Source: Caulobacter endophyticus
Lineage (GTDB): Bacteria; Pseudomonadota; Alphaproteobacteria; Caulobacterales; Caulobacteraceae
Reading direction: 5' to 3'
Assembly (NCBI RefSeq): GCF_029543245.1
Contig: NZ_JARQWV010000005.1
Coordinates: 186,001-250,000, forward strand
Length of the DNA: 64,000 nucleotides
In this document: piece after piece, positions 1 through 8,835 of the stretch
Position numbering within the stretch: position 1 is the first letter of the stretch
How the letters are laid out: each line of letters opens with the position of its first letter
Made by a program: the position numbers and the translations under genes
Notes under the pieces: model-generated
The model's input: only the letters and a program-made list of their open reading frames with translations
Told to the model about the DNA's origin: nothing
Database searches by the model: none

Positions 1-82
1 TTGTCCGGGATGGGCGGCGGAGCCAACTTCGGTTCACGACCCATCGCAGACTGTCAGAATGGCTGTTAGCTTCGTCGAATGA
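1..82 (+). other. possible 3' end of an upstream gene
   Basis: Two frames are open from the window edge. One ends at a TAG at 67-69. The other ends at a TGA at 80-82, which overlaps the ATG at 79 as ATGA, a usual sign of translational coupling. The second would make the next small gene the downstream partner of a longer gene outside the window, as expected for a toxin-immunity pair, but the visible 26 codons carry no recognisable motif. Base composition is lower in GC than the genes after position 900. Confidence 0.25.
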
Positions 83-357
83 GCAAACCCCGCATCACCA
101 TGACCATCTCGGATGATGGCTCGTTCTTTGAGCTGTATCTCAACGAAGCAGGGCGTTCGAAGCTGATCAGCGAACTGCAAGCGCTCGATGAGACCGACGA
201 ACATCTCCATCTCGATCCTGATGGGGTCGGCGACGTCGTTATGTCCACAAAAGCTTACGATGATAGGCAGACGGTGATCAGCTATGGGAAGATCTATTTG
301 CGGAAAGACGAATGGGATGCAAAGTACTTCCCCCATGTCATGAACTCAGGCGAATAG
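79..357 (+). CDS. small acidic protein, possibly immunity-like (Imm32-type)
   Basis: This encodes a 92-residue acidic soluble protein with no signal peptide or membrane segment. The layout (a beta-strand with ELYLNEAG, then helix KLISELQALD, then a His-containing strand HLHLDPDG and a C-terminal strand pair) is reminiscent of small immunity proteins of the Imm32 type found next to polymorphic toxins. That is a resemblance by eye only. The start ATG overlaps an upstream stop as ATGA, suggesting coupling to a gene beyond the left edge. The gene has about 50% GC, well below the two-thirds GC of the rest of the window, which suggests horizontal acquisition. It could equally be an unrelated hypothetical protein. 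Confidence 0.55.
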   Translation: MSKPRITMTISDDGSFFELYLNEAGRSKLISELQALDETDEHLHLDPDGVGDVVMSTKAYDDRQTVISYGKIYLRKDEWDAKYFPHVMNSGE

Positions 358-407
358 GCCCAACGCCACCTGATCACCTATTGCAGATCATTGCATGGGC
401 GGCAATT

Positions 408-730
408 ATGACTTCCAGAGAGAGAACTAAATCGCCGATCGAACTAATCGTGGCGGCGGACGAACCGGCGCTACTTTTCTCATCCGTCGATGCCGCAGAG
501 CGATATCTCGAAGCGACGTCCGTGACGGTGTTTACACAGCGGCCTATGGACCAGCAGGTGAGCTTTTCAGCATCACCGCTGTCGGTGACAACGTCATAAT
601 CCGACAAAGCACCGACGAGCCACTTCCAAACCAGCTCGTCCAACTGCTTCAGAAGCTTTTGCCACCTGAAGAACGGTCAGGCGACCTTGCTATCCTATTG
701 GAACGCCTTTCCTTGCATGTGTCGGCCTAG
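408..730 (+). pseudogene. frameshifted small gene of unknown function
   Basis: An ATG at 408 opens a frame encoding a plausible N-terminus (ending SSVDAAERYLEA, nt 477-515). The continuation is in another frame from about nt 515, beginning DVRDGVYTAAYG and running to the TAG at 728-730. Joined, the two give one coherent protein of about 107 residues with a strand-rich middle (ELFSITAVGDNVIIR) and an acidic-amphipathic C-terminal helix. The join needs one or four missing bases near nt 512-516. The gene shares the low GC of its upstream neighbour and lies 50 bp downstream, so the two were probably acquired together. A sequencing error is the alternative. Confidence 0.5.
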
Positions 731-767
731 CCAAAGTCCGCTCCCCGCCCATAGCAACATCAAATCC

Positions 768-832
768 GTCCGCTCATTGGGGCTGTGTCGATAGTAGTGG
801 AGACCCCCGGTTCCGGGGCGGGAATGACGGAA
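768..832 (+). repeat. 65-bp dispersed repeat, copy 1
   Basis: This 65-base stretch aligns without gaps to 4494-4558 in the same orientation, with 13 mismatches (80% identity). It contains the small palindrome CCCCGGTTCCGGGG. It lies in the non-coding gap between the low-GC patch and the glycosidase gene. It looks like a decayed intergenic repeat of REP type. Confidence 0.6.
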
Positions 833-934
833 AGATTCGAGATGGCGGCCTAGACAATCCGTAATCGGCCTGACCAATATTCCGCCCAATGACAACGTTG
901 GCATTACCAGCGTTGCGAAGGCAGGGAGAGGTGG

Positions 935-2794
935 ATGCGGCGGGTGTTCGAGCGCGTTCTGACGGCTGCGGCCGTGCTGGTCATGGCCGCGTCGGCGGCG
1001 CAGGCGGGGCCGACCCTGACACGGGCCGACCGGCGCGAGGGCCAGGACCTGTCGGGAACCTGGAACTATTCGGTCGACCCCTATCGCGACGGGATCGCCG
1101 GCTTCCACCGCGGTCCGCCCGGCGTCGGCCACCGCCGCTATGACGACAGCGACGTCGAGCAGGTCACCCGCGCCGATCCCAAGGCGCTATACGAATACGA
1201 CATGCAGCGCTCGCCGACCGCGACCCTGCCGGCCTCGTGGCTGACCCACGGGCCCGAGATGCGTCACTACCAGGGCCTCGTCTGGTACCAGCGGCAGTTC
1301 GAGACGTCGGCGCTGAAGCCCGGCCAGCGGGCCTTCCTGCGCTTCGAGGCCGCCAACTATACCGCCAAGGTCTATCTGAACGGCCAGGCCGTGGGCGAGC
1401 ACGAGGGCGGCTTCACCCCCTTCTCGCTGGAGGTGACCAAGCGTCTGCGGGCCGGTTCGAACCAGGTGACGGTCGGCGTCGACTCCACCCCCGCTGTCGA
1501 CGGCGCGCCGCCGCCGGTCACCGACTGGGAAAACTACGGCGGCATCACCCGGCCGGTGCGGCTGGTGATCACCCCCGCCACCTTCGTCGACGAGGCCTGG
1601 GTGCGCCTGACCCGCGACGGCAAGACGATCGCCGCCGACGTTCGCCTGGACGGTCCCGCCGCCGCCGGCCAGGCGGTCAGCGTCAAGGTCGCCGGTCTGA
1701 ACCTGACGCTCTCCGGCCAGGCCGGTTCGGACGGCGTGGCCAGGCTGTCGTCCCCCGCGCCCAAGGGGCTCAAGCGCTGGGCGCCCGGCGCGCCGGTGCT
1801 CTACGACGTGCGCATCGAGGCGGGGCAGGACGTGCTGACCGACCGTGTCGGCTTCCGCACCGTCGAGGTGCGCGGCGGCGAAATCCTGGTCAACGGCAAG
1901 CCGGTGTTCCTGCGCGGCATCTGCCTGCACGAGGAGGAGCTGGGTGAGAACCCGGCCCGCACCATCACCGAGGCCTCCGCCCACGCCCTGCTGGCCGAGG
2001 CCCGCGATGGCCTGCACGCCAACTTCGTGCGCCTGGCCCACTATCCGCACTCGGAGGTGACCACGCGCCTGGCCGACGAGATGGGCCTGCTGGTCTGGAG
2101 CGAGATCCCGATCTACTGGCTGGTCGATTTTAGCAACGCCCGCACCCTGAAACTGGCGCGCGACATGCTGGCCGACTCCATTCGCCGCGACCGCAACCGC
2201 GCCTCGATCGTGCTGTGGAGCGTGGCCAACGAAACCCCGATCAGCGACGCCCGCAACGCCTTCCTGGGAACCCTGGCCGACGACGTCCGCGCGCTGGACG
2301 ACACCCGGCTGGTCACCGCCGCCCTGCTGGCCGACCGCAAGATCGAGGGCGGCCGCCAAGTGATGGGCATCGACGATCCGCTGGCCGCCAAGCTCGACGT
2401 GCTGGCGGTCAACACCTATGCCGGCTGGTATTCCGACGACAGCTTCGAGGCGGTGGCCAGGATCGCCTGGCGGCCCACCGAAAAGCCGATGGTGTTCTCC
2501 GAGTTCGGCGCCGACGCCCTGGCGGGCTTCAGCGACCCGGCGCTGATGCGCAAGTTCTCCGAGGACTTCCAGGCCCGCTACTACGTCCAGACCCTGGCCA
2601 TGGCGGCCAACGCCCCCTCGTTGCGCGGCATGTCGCCGTGGATCCTCAAGGACTTCCGCTCGCCGCGCCGCCAGCACCCGGTCTACCAGCAGGGCTGGAA
2701 CCGCAAGGGCCTGATCTCGCCCACCGGCCGGCGCAAGGCCGCCTTCAAGGTGCTGGCCGACTATTACGAGAAGCTGGCGGGGGAGGGGCGGTAG
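935..2794 (+). CDS. secreted glycoside hydrolase family 2 (beta-glucuronidase/beta-galactosidase-like)
   Basis: This 619-residue protein starts with a signal peptide (about residues 1-24, ending AAQA), so it should act in the periplasm or outside the cell. It has the GH2 order: N-terminal sugar-binding jelly roll, an immunoglobulin-like domain, then the TIM barrel beginning near NGKPVFLRGICLHEE. The acid/base Glu433 is in SVANET and the nucleophile Glu523 in VFSEFGAD, matching the family. Length and the SVANE and SEFG motifs fit the UidA-like branch better than the 1000-residue LacZ. It probably releases terminal beta-glucuronosyl or beta-galactosyl residues; the exact sugar cannot be read from sequence. 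A purine-rich ribosome binding site (GGGAGAGG) precedes the ATG. It is monocistronic. Confidence 0.88.
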   Translation: MRRVFERVLTAAAVLVMAASAAQAGPTLTRADRREGQDLSGTWNYSVDPYRDGIAGFHRGPPGVGHRRYDDSDVEQVTRADPKALYEYDMQRSPTATLPASWLTHGPEMRHYQGLVWYQRQFETSALKPGQRAFLRFEAANYTAKVYLNGQAVGEHEGGFTPFSLEVTKRLRAGSNQVTVGVDSTPAVDGAPPPVTDWENYGGITRPVRLVITPATFVDEAWVRLTRDGKTIAADVRLDGPAAAGQAVSVKVAGLNLTLSGQAGSDGVARLSSPAPKGLKRWAPGAPVLYDVRIEAGQDVLTDRVGFRTVEVRGGEILVNGKPVFLRGICLHEEELGENPARTITEASAHALLAEARDGLHANFVRLAHYPHSEVTTRLADEMGLLVWSEIPIYWLVDFSNARTLKLARDMLADSIRRDRNRASIVLWSVANETPISDARNAFLGTLADDVRALDDTRLVTAALLADRKIEGGRQVMGIDDPLAAKLDVLAVNTYAGWYSDDSFEAVARIAWRPTEKPMVFSEFGADALAGFSDPALMRKFSEDFQARYYVQTLAMAANAPSLRGMSPWILKDFRSPRRQHPVYQQGWNRKGLISPTGRRKAAFKVLADYYEKLAGEGR

Positions 2795-2896
2795 CGGGCC
2801 GAGGCAGACGCAGACGTCGTCCTGGCATGGCCGCGTTTTAATTGGCTGTCCCAACGGGGCCGCGATAGACCACGATCGGTTGAGTCGCTTGGGGGC

Positions 2897-4189
2897 GTGC
2901 GCGTGCGGAGAGTTTGTCGGGGTCTGTCGGGCGTCCTTCTGGCCACCCTTGCCGCTTTTGCGAACAGCGCAGTGGCCGAGGAGGCGACGCCATCGCCCTT
3001 CTCTTCGCGCCTCGCCCAGGCGATCGCGCCTCTGGACGTCAATCCGGACGGCCTGTCGGGCGCGGGGGCGCTCGTCCTGTCGGAGGCCGTCGCCGCCAGC
3101 CGCTACGTGCTGATCGGCGAGAGCCACCACAGCCGCGAGATCCCGGCCCTTACGACCCAGATCTGCCGCCTGATGGCGCCCTCCGGCCTGACCGCCATGG
3201 CTATCGAGACCGGACCGGAAGCGGCCCGTGTCGTCGATTCCGCCATGCGATCGAAGGACCGCGAAGCCCGGGTCGCCGATTTCATGCGCGCGCACCCGGA
3301 CGGCGTCGCCTTCTTCAACGGACGCGATGAAGTCCGTATGGCCGGCGATTGCGCCGCCGCCGCCGGACAAAAGTTCGAGCTCTGGGGACTGGACCAGGAG
3401 TTCCTCGGATCCAGCGGCCATCTGCTCGAGGAAATGCTGGCCGCGAAGCCTGGGCCCCTCGCCCGGGCCGCCCTCACCGGTCTGGCCGCCCAGGACCGGA
3501 AAGCCACCGCCGCAGCCCTCGCATCAGGCTCGCCTTTCGACCTTTTCCTGCTGTCGGCCACGCAGGCCGATCTTGATCAGGCCGCCGCCGCCGTCGCGCG
3601 GGATGGCGGGCCGCGCGTGCGCCATCTGTTCGGCCTGCTGACGGAGACCCGCGCCATCTACCAGGCGTCGCGGTCGGGCCAGGGCGACGCCAACGGCCGC
3701 CGCGCGAGGCTGATGAAGCGCACCTTCGCCGCCCGTCTCGCCGAAAATCCCGAGGCGAGAGTCCTGCTGAAGTTCGGCGCCAACCATGCCTACAAGTCGC
3801 TCAATCCGCTCAATCAGCGCGACCTCGGCGCCTATGTGGCCGAGCGCGCCGAGGGCGAAGGCGTCTTAGCGCTGCACATCATGGTGCTGGGGGCCAGGGG
3901 CTCGGTGGGGGGCTATGGCGGCGTCGGGCGGCCCGCCGTCGTGCATGCCTTCGACATGGCCGACGACAAGGACCCGGACTGGCGCAAGGACGCCACGCTG
4001 GCGCGGGCGGCCAAGGCCGCGCCGGGATCGTGGATGCTCGTGGATCTTCGGCCGCTCAGGACCAAGGCCTTGCTGGCGTCGGCGCCGCCGGAATGGCGTG
4101 AACTGGCGCTTGGCTACGATATCGCCATCCTGGCCCCGACGTTCACCGCATCCAGCCTGCTCGGCGTGGAGACCCCCGCGACGCGTTGA
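2897..4189 (+). CDS. secreted EreA/ChaN-like superfamily protein
   Basis: This encodes about 430 residues, with a GTG start and a signal peptide (cleavage near ANSAVA-EE). The core has the erythromycin esterase/ChaN-like signature: a strand followed by LIGESHHSREIP near residue 75, then AIETGPEAARV, and later a conserved His in KFGANHAYKS. In this superfamily the His/Glu cluster forms the active or metal/haem site. No lipobox is visible. It stands alone between the glycosidase and a repeat-rich gap. A second GTG six bases downstream is an alternative start. The substrate is unknown; the family includes macrolide esterases and haem-uptake proteins, and nothing here decides between them. Confidence 0.65.
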   Translation: MRVRRVCRGLSGVLLATLAAFANSAVAEEATPSPFSSRLAQAIAPLDVNPDGLSGAGALVLSEAVAASRYVLIGESHHSREIPALTTQICRLMAPSGLTAMAIETGPEAARVVDSAMRSKDREARVADFMRAHPDGVAFFNGRDEVRMAGDCAAAAGQKFELWGLDQEFLGSSGHLLEEMLAAKPGPLARAALTGLAAQDRKATAAALASGSPFDLFLLSATQADLDQAAAAVARDGGPRVRHLFGLLTETRAIYQASRSGQGDANGRRARLMKRTFAARLAENPEARVLLKFGANHAYKSLNPLNQRDLGAYVAERAEGEGVLALHIMVLGARGSVGGYGGVGRPAVVHAFDMADDKDPDWRKDATLARAAKAAPGSWMLVDLRPLRTKALLASAPPEWRELALGYDIAILAPTFTASSLLGVETPATR

Positions 4190-4273
4190 TCTCATCGCTC
4201 CGATCTGACCGTCCGAAACAGGCGGCGGAGCCTATTCCTCTTCACGACCCGCTGCGGACGTCTGGCGCAACGA

Positions 4274-4453
4274 CCCTCTCTCTTAGAGAGAGGGAGGGGC
4301 CCATGCGAAGCATGGGAGGGTGAGTGGTTACACCTTCGGCCGGAGCGCCGGCACGTAGCCCCAACAGCACCAAGACTTCCCAAGGGCTTCGCCTACCCAC
4401 TCACCCTCCCACGCCTCGCGGCGCGGGCCCCTCCCTCTCTCCATGAGAGAGGG
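4274..4453. repeat. composite intergenic palindromic repeat (copy 1 of 7)
   Basis: The left arm (4274-4327) and right arm (4396-4453) are largely reverse complements of each other (CCCACTCACCCTCCCA against TGGGAGGGTGAGTGG). Each arm also folds on itself (CCCTCTCTC-TTA-GAGAGAGGG and CCCATG-CGAAG-CATGGG). The rest of the 385-bp gap from 4190 to 4574 holds only this element and a copy of the 65-bp repeat. No gene is seen. Confidence 0.75.
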
Positions 4454-4493
4454 ATTTTATGATCGCTTCCCACCCTTCGCGGACACCGATGGC

Positions 4494-4558
4494 GTCCGCT
4501 CACCGGGGCCATGTCGGTAGCGGTGGAGGTCCCCGGTTCTAGGGCGGGAAGGGCGGAA
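4494..4558 (+). repeat. 65-bp dispersed repeat, copy 2
   Basis: This is the second copy of the element at 768-832, in the same orientation, ungapped, with 52 of 65 bases identical. It sits just 3' of the composite palindrome and 16 bp from the end of the convergent SRPBCC gene. Confidence 0.6.
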
Positions 4559-4574
4559 GGAAAGAGGTCCCCTC

Positions 4575-5054
4575 CTAAAGCCTCGCCGCCAGGGCCGCCA
4601 TCTGGTCGGCGGCGACGCCCCAGCCTTCGTGGAAGCCCATCTGCTCGTGCATGGCCTTGTCCTCGGCCGACCAGTGGCGGGCGATGGCGGTGTAGCGGGT
4701 CTGGCCGCCGCCCAGGTCCTCGAAGCGGACGATGCCCACCATGAACGGCTTTTCGGACGGGACCCAGGCGCTGGTGAAGGCGTCGGTGAAGACGATCAGC
4801 TGGTTCTCGATCACTTCCAGATAGACGCCCTGGTTCGGCATCTCCTCGCCGTCCGGACCGCTCATGACGATCAGGCTGGAACCGCCGGTGCGCACGTCCA
4901 TCTCGGCGTGGCTGACGCGCCAGGGCGGCGGGCAGAACCACTCGGGCAGCAGCTCGGGCGTGGTCCAGCACTTGAAGAGCTTTTCGGCCGGCTGGTCGAT
5001 GATCCGGGTCAGGACCAGTTCGTGAGCGGCGGCGGGGGCGGCGTCGAGGGCCAT
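4575..5054 (-). CDS. SRPBCC/AHSA1-like domain protein
   Basis: This encodes 159 residues of the START-like SRPBCC fold, in the AHSA1-like (Activator of Hsp90 ATPase homologue) branch. It begins with the typical VLTRIIDQPAEKLFKCWTTPELLPEWFCP segment, split here across the first helix-grip region, and ends with a long helix (HEQMGFHEGWGVAADQMAALAARL). Such proteins bind hydrophobic ligands, and many are of unknown function. The start at 5054 is chosen because GGAGAAA lies at the right distance. An in-frame upstream ATG would add 40 residues that look like translated non-coding sequence. It is divergent from the SDR gene at 5213. Confidence 0.75.
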   Translation of the reverse strand: MALDAAPAAAHELVLTRIIDQPAEKLFKCWTTPELLPEWFCPPPWRVSHAEMDVRTGGSSLIVMSGPDGEEMPNQGVYLEVIENQLIVFTDAFTSAWVPSEKPFMVGIVRFEDLGGGQTRYTAIARHWSAEDKAMHEQMGFHEGWGVAADQMAALAARL

Positions 5055-5212
5055 GGCGTTTTCTCCGTATCGTTGGAAGCAGTGTTCGGCCCAAGGACGG
5101 CCGGCGTCGACCGTTCCCGACAGGCCCAGCGCATTTTTTCGAAGCCGGTTGACCCGCTTCTTCGCCAGGGTCACTGTGCCGGCAATTCAAACAAACGTTT
5201 AGGGAGCGCGCC

Positions 5213-5977
5213 GTGAGCCTCTTCGACCTGTCCGGCAAGGTAGCCATCATCACCGGATCCTCGCGCGGGATCGGCAAGGCCATCGCCGAGCGCATGGCCG
5301 AGCACGGCGCCAAGGTGGTGATCTCGTCGCGCAAGGCTGGTCCCTGCGAGGAGGTGGCGACAGCTCTCAATGAGAAGCACGGCGCCGGAACCGCCATCGC
5401 CGTGCCGGCCAACATCGCCTCCAAAGAGGACCTGCAGCGCCTGGTCGACGAGACCCGCGCCGCCTTCGGCCGGATCGACATCTGCGTCTGCAACGCCGCC
5501 AGCAATCCGTATTACGGCCCGCTGGCCGGGATCAGCGACGACCAGTTCCGCAAGATCCTCGACAACAACATCATCAGCAATCACTGGCTGATCTCGATGG
5601 TCGCGCCCGAGATGCGCGAGCGCAGGGACGGGTCGATCGTCATCGTCAGCTCGATCGGCGGCCTGCGCGGCAACGCCATCATCGGGGCCTACAATATCTC
5701 CAAGGCCGCCGACTTCCAGCTGGCCCGGAACCTCGCCCACGAGTTCGGCCCCGACAACGTGCGGGTCAACTGCATCGCGCCGGGCCTGATCAAGACCGAC
5801 TTCGCCAAGGCCCTGTGGGACGACCCCAAGACCCTGGAGCGCTCGACCGCCGGGGTTCCGCTGCGCCGGATCGGCGAGCCCGACGAGATCGCCGGGGCGG
5901 CGGTCTATCTCGCGTCGAGCGCGGGTAGTTTCATGACGGGGCAAGCCCTGGTGGTGGATGGCGGGGCGACCATCTGA
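5213..5977 (+). CDS. short-chain dehydrogenase/reductase (SDR)
   Basis: This encodes 254 residues, the usual length of a classical SDR. The Rossmann glycine motif TGSSRGIG is at residues 14-21. The catalytic serine is in IVSSIGG and the active-site YxxxK is Tyr160-Lys164 (GAYNISKAA). The C-terminus has the common FMTGQALVVDGGATI ending of the FabG-like branch. An arginine in the turn after strand two (SSRK) favours NADPH. It has a GTG start preceded by AGGGAG. It stands alone after the divergent SRPBCC gene. It probably oxidises or reduces an alcohol/ketone or a CoA-bound acyl substrate; the substrate is not identifiable. Confidence 0.85.
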   Translation: MSLFDLSGKVAIITGSSRGIGKAIAERMAEHGAKVVISSRKAGPCEEVATALNEKHGAGTAIAVPANIASKEDLQRLVDETRAAFGRIDICVCNAASNPYYGPLAGISDDQFRKILDNNIISNHWLISMVAPEMRERRDGSIVIVSSIGGLRGNAIIGAYNISKAADFQLARNLAHEFGPDNVRVNCIAPGLIKTDFAKALWDDPKTLERSTAGVPLRRIGEPDEIAGAAVYLASSAGSFMTGQALVVDGGATI

Positions 5978-6103
5978 GCCAAGCTCCACCGGCGCGCGAT
6001 AACGACGGTTTCCTGTGCGGCCTAGGGACGCGCCCCGCCGAAAATTAACCGCCAGCGTAAGAGGTTGCCGCTAGGACGGTCGGGTCAATCGAGGACCCGC
6101 CGC

Positions 6104-8680
6104 TTGAAGCGCATCCTGCCCTTGCTGCTCGCGATCGTCGCCCTGGCCGGCGTGGCGCCGGCCCGCGCCGCCGCGCCGGAAATCGGCGGCCAGGCCAGCA
6201 AGCTGCAGACGCTCTATCGCGAGATCGGCGTGCAGCGGGCCGGACCGGCCCCGCACGCCAACGAGGACGTCGAGCGGGCCGGCCGCCGAGCGCTGCGCCA
6301 GCGCGGCGACACCCGGCTCTACGCCCTGTGGCGGGTGCTCTACGCCTACAAGAGCAATCATGTAGACCAGGCCTTCAAAGACTGGACCGCCACGGTTCGC
6401 GCCACGGCTCATGCCGACGGCGACGCCGAGCTGACCGTCCTGGCCGAGATGATGGAGGCCGCCTACGAGCTGGAGACCCGCGGTCCCAGTGGCGTCGACG
6501 ACGCCCGCTGGGCGCGGTTCCTGGAGGGCTCTGGCCGCGAGATCGGCCTGATGGCGGGGGTCGAGCGGATCCGCCTGCTGGCCCGCAGCGGCCGCTGGAC
6601 CCAGGCCAGCCAGTTCGCCGGCGAGCTGTTCGAAAACCTGGAGGAGCGCGGCTCCATCGCCCGGCCGCTGCTGGCCGAGGCCCATCAGGTGCACTCCTAC
6701 ACGCTGTCGGAAATCGGCGACAAGGACGGGGCCCTGGACCATATGGCCGAGGCCGCGCGCCTGGACGAGCGCGACGCCTTCTACATGCGCAAGATCGAGC
6801 GGCTGTACGACATCGCCTACACCGCCGCCGAGCTGGGCGAGATCCAGGCCGCCGAGCGCTTCGCCGACATGCACCATCGAATGAGCGAGGCCACCGGCGA
6901 CCGGGACCTGCTGACCTGGGACCAGAACCTGTGCGCGCTGATCGCCGACGCCCGCGACGACCCGCGCGCCGTGCTGCGCTGCCTGGTCGACGCCGGACCG
7001 GCCCTGGCCGCGCCGCGTGACCGGGTATCGGTGTCGATGCTGCGCCTGAGGGCCAAGGCCCTGGCCAGGACCGGCTATGCGACCCGGGCGCGGAGAGACC
7101 TCGCCGTGCTCGACCAGGCTCCGGCCCGCGCCGCGCGGCCTGATCCGGTCGGCCGGATGTTGATCGAGGCCTACATCGCCAACGCCGAGGGGCGCGGCAA
7201 GGACGCCTTCGCCCTGTTCGACCGTTGGCGCGCCACCTACGCCCGCGAGGCCAGCGCCACCCAGGCCGCCACCGCCGCCCAGATCTCTTCGGCCCTGGAG
7301 GCAGAACTGCGGGCCAAGCGCAGCGAGAGCCGTCGCCTGACCGCCGAGGTCGAGCTGACCCGGCGCCTGGCCCAGGCCACCGGCGTCATCGCCGCCCTGA
7401 TGGCCCTGCTGGTGGTCGGCGGGATCGCCTGGGCGCTCTACATGCGCCGGGCCCAGGCCAATCTGAAGGACGCCCGCGGCCGGGCCGAGGCGGCCAGCGA
7501 CGCCAAGTCCTCGTTCCTGGCGGTGATGAGCCATGAGCTGCGTACGCCGCTGAACGGCATGCTGGGCATGGCCCAGGCCCTGCGCGCCGACGACCTGGCC
7601 GCCCGCCAGCGCGAGCAGGTCGATCTGTTGATCGACTCCGGCGAGACCCTGCTGGTGCTGCTGAACGACATCCTCGACCTGTCGAAGATCGAGGCCGGCA
7701 AGCTGGAGATCGCGCCCACCGCCGGCGACCTGGTCCAGACCGTCGGCCGGCTGATCAACGGCTTCCAGCCGACCGCGGGCGAGAAGGGCATCGTCCTGTC
7801 GTTCAATGTCGACGGCGATCCGCCGCCCTGCCTGATGTTCGACGTGGTGCGGGTGCGCCAGTGCGTGGCCAACCTGGTGTCGAACGCCCTGAAGTTCACC
7901 AGCGAGGGCCGGGTCGAGGTGACCCTGTCCTGCGCCCTGGAGCCCAGCAGCGGCCGCCAGGCCGTACGGCTGACCGTCAGCGACACCGGCATCGGCATGA
8001 GCACCGCCACGCTGGACAAGCTGTTCGGCGCCTTCACCCAGGCCGACGCCTCGACCACCCGCAACTACGGCGGCTCGGGCCTGGGCCTGAACATCACCCG
8101 GCGGCTGGCCGAGCTGATGGGCGGCTCGGTCAATGTGCGCAGCCGCGAGGGCGAGGGCTCGCTGTTCACCCTGCGGTTCATCGCCGACGTGGCCGACACC
8201 CCGATCGCCGCCGTTCCGGCCGCAGCGCCCGCGGTGATGTTCGAACTGGACGCCCTGGCCTCGCTGAGCGGCCGGCGGGTGCTGGTGGTCGACGACCATC
8301 CGGTCAATCGTCGGGTCATCCGCCTGTTCCTCGAGCCGTTCGGCTGCGAGCTGGTCGAGGTCGAGAACGGCCAGGAGGCGCTGGCCGCCGTCGAGGCCGA
8401 GGCCTTCGACATCGTGCTGATGGACGTCAACATGCCGGTGATGGACGGCCTGGAGGCCACGCGCCGCCTGCGCGCTGATCCGCGCTGGCGCAACCTGCCG
8501 ATCGTGGCCCTGACCGCCGACGTGATGAGCACCCAGATCCGCACCTGCCTGGAGGCGGGCATGGACGCCCACGTCGCCAAGCCGATCGACATGCGCAACC
8601 TGCTGACAATCCTGGCCCAGGTCGTGGTCGCCGCCCAGGCGCGGACGGCGGCGCGCCCGCGAAAGGTCGCGGCAGGCTGA
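6104..8680 (+). CDS. hybrid sensor histidine kinase with C-terminal receiver
   Basis: The TTG at 6104 is preferred because it gives a clean signal peptide (MKRILPLLLAIVALAGVAPARA), with CGAGGA upstream. The open frame extends 13 codons further. The mature protein has about 400 periplasmic residues of helical, TPR-like repeats (the MTR/TPR sensor type), one membrane helix at about 427-446, then a HisKA domain with His477 (MSHELRTPLNG). The ATPase domain has N box NLVSNALKF, G1 DTGIGMS and G2 GGSGLGLNI. The receiver has Asp774 in VLMDVNMPVMDG and a conserved Lys in VAKPI. The output must go through a phosphotransfer protein or another receiver. It is convergent with the response regulator at 8836, a possible partner. 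Confidence 0.9.
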   Translation: MKRILPLLLAIVALAGVAPARAAAPEIGGQASKLQTLYREIGVQRAGPAPHANEDVERAGRRALRQRGDTRLYALWRVLYAYKSNHVDQAFKDWTATVRATAHADGDAELTVLAEMMEAAYELETRGPSGVDDARWARFLEGSGREIGLMAGVERIRLLARSGRWTQASQFAGELFENLEERGSIARPLLAEAHQVHSYTLSEIGDKDGALDHMAEAARLDERDAFYMRKIERLYDIAYTAAELGEIQAAERFADMHHRMSEATGDRDLLTWDQNLCALIADARDDPRAVLRCLVDAGPALAAPRDRVSVSMLRLRAKALARTGYATRARRDLAVLDQAPARAARPDPVGRMLIEAYIANAEGRGKDAFALFDRWRATYAREASATQAATAAQISSALEAELRAKRSESRRLTAEVELTRRLAQATGVIAALMALLVVGGIAWALYMRRAQANLKDARGRAEAASDAKSSFLAVMSHELRTPLNGMLGMAQALRADDLAARQREQVDLLIDSGETLLVLLNDILDLSKIEAGKLEIAPTAGDLVQTVGRLINGFQPTAGEKGIVLSFNVDGDPPPCLMFDVVRVRQCVANLVSNALKFTSEGRVEVTLSCALEPSSGRQAVRLTVSDTGIGMSTATLDKLFGAFTQADASTTRNYGGSGLGLNITRRLAELMGGSVNVRSREGEGSLFTLRFIADVADTPIAAVPAAAPAVMFELDALASLSGRRVLVVDDHPVNRRVIRLFLEPFGCELVEVENGQEALAAVEAEAFDIVLMDVNMPVMDGLEATRRLRADPRWRNLPIVALTADVMSTQIRTCLEAGMDAHVAKPIDMRNLLTILAQVVVAAQARTAARPRKVAAG

Positions 8681-8721
8681 GGGGAGAGGTGTCTCGACCC
8701 TCTCGGCCATTTTCTCCGAGG

Positions 8722-8817
8722 CTCCCCGCGAAGGCGGGGATCCAAGCCGTGCTTGAGGAAGCGGCGCGGCCGTGATCGACCCACAGACCCCGCTTGGGTC
8801 CCCGCCTTCGCGGGGAG
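8722..8817. repeat. composite intergenic palindromic repeat (copy 2 of 7)
   Basis: The arms 8722-8746 and 8793-8817 are near-perfect reverse complements. Each contains its own hairpin (CCCCGCGAAGGCGGGG). It lies between the convergent hybrid kinase and response regulator genes, where it may also serve as a transcription terminator or mRNA-end stabiliser. Confidence 0.75.
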
Positions 8818-8835
8818 GGACGGATCTGGGGGCGG

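Noticed and set aside
1187..3421. 744-codon minus-strand open frame across the GH2 and EreA-like genes
   Set aside because: Antisense to two well-supported genes; translated sequence is Arg/Gly/His-rich without motifs, as expected from high-GC shadow frames.
6071..8710. 879-codon minus-strand open frame
   Set aside because: Antisense to the hybrid kinase, whose catalytic motifs are all present on the plus strand.
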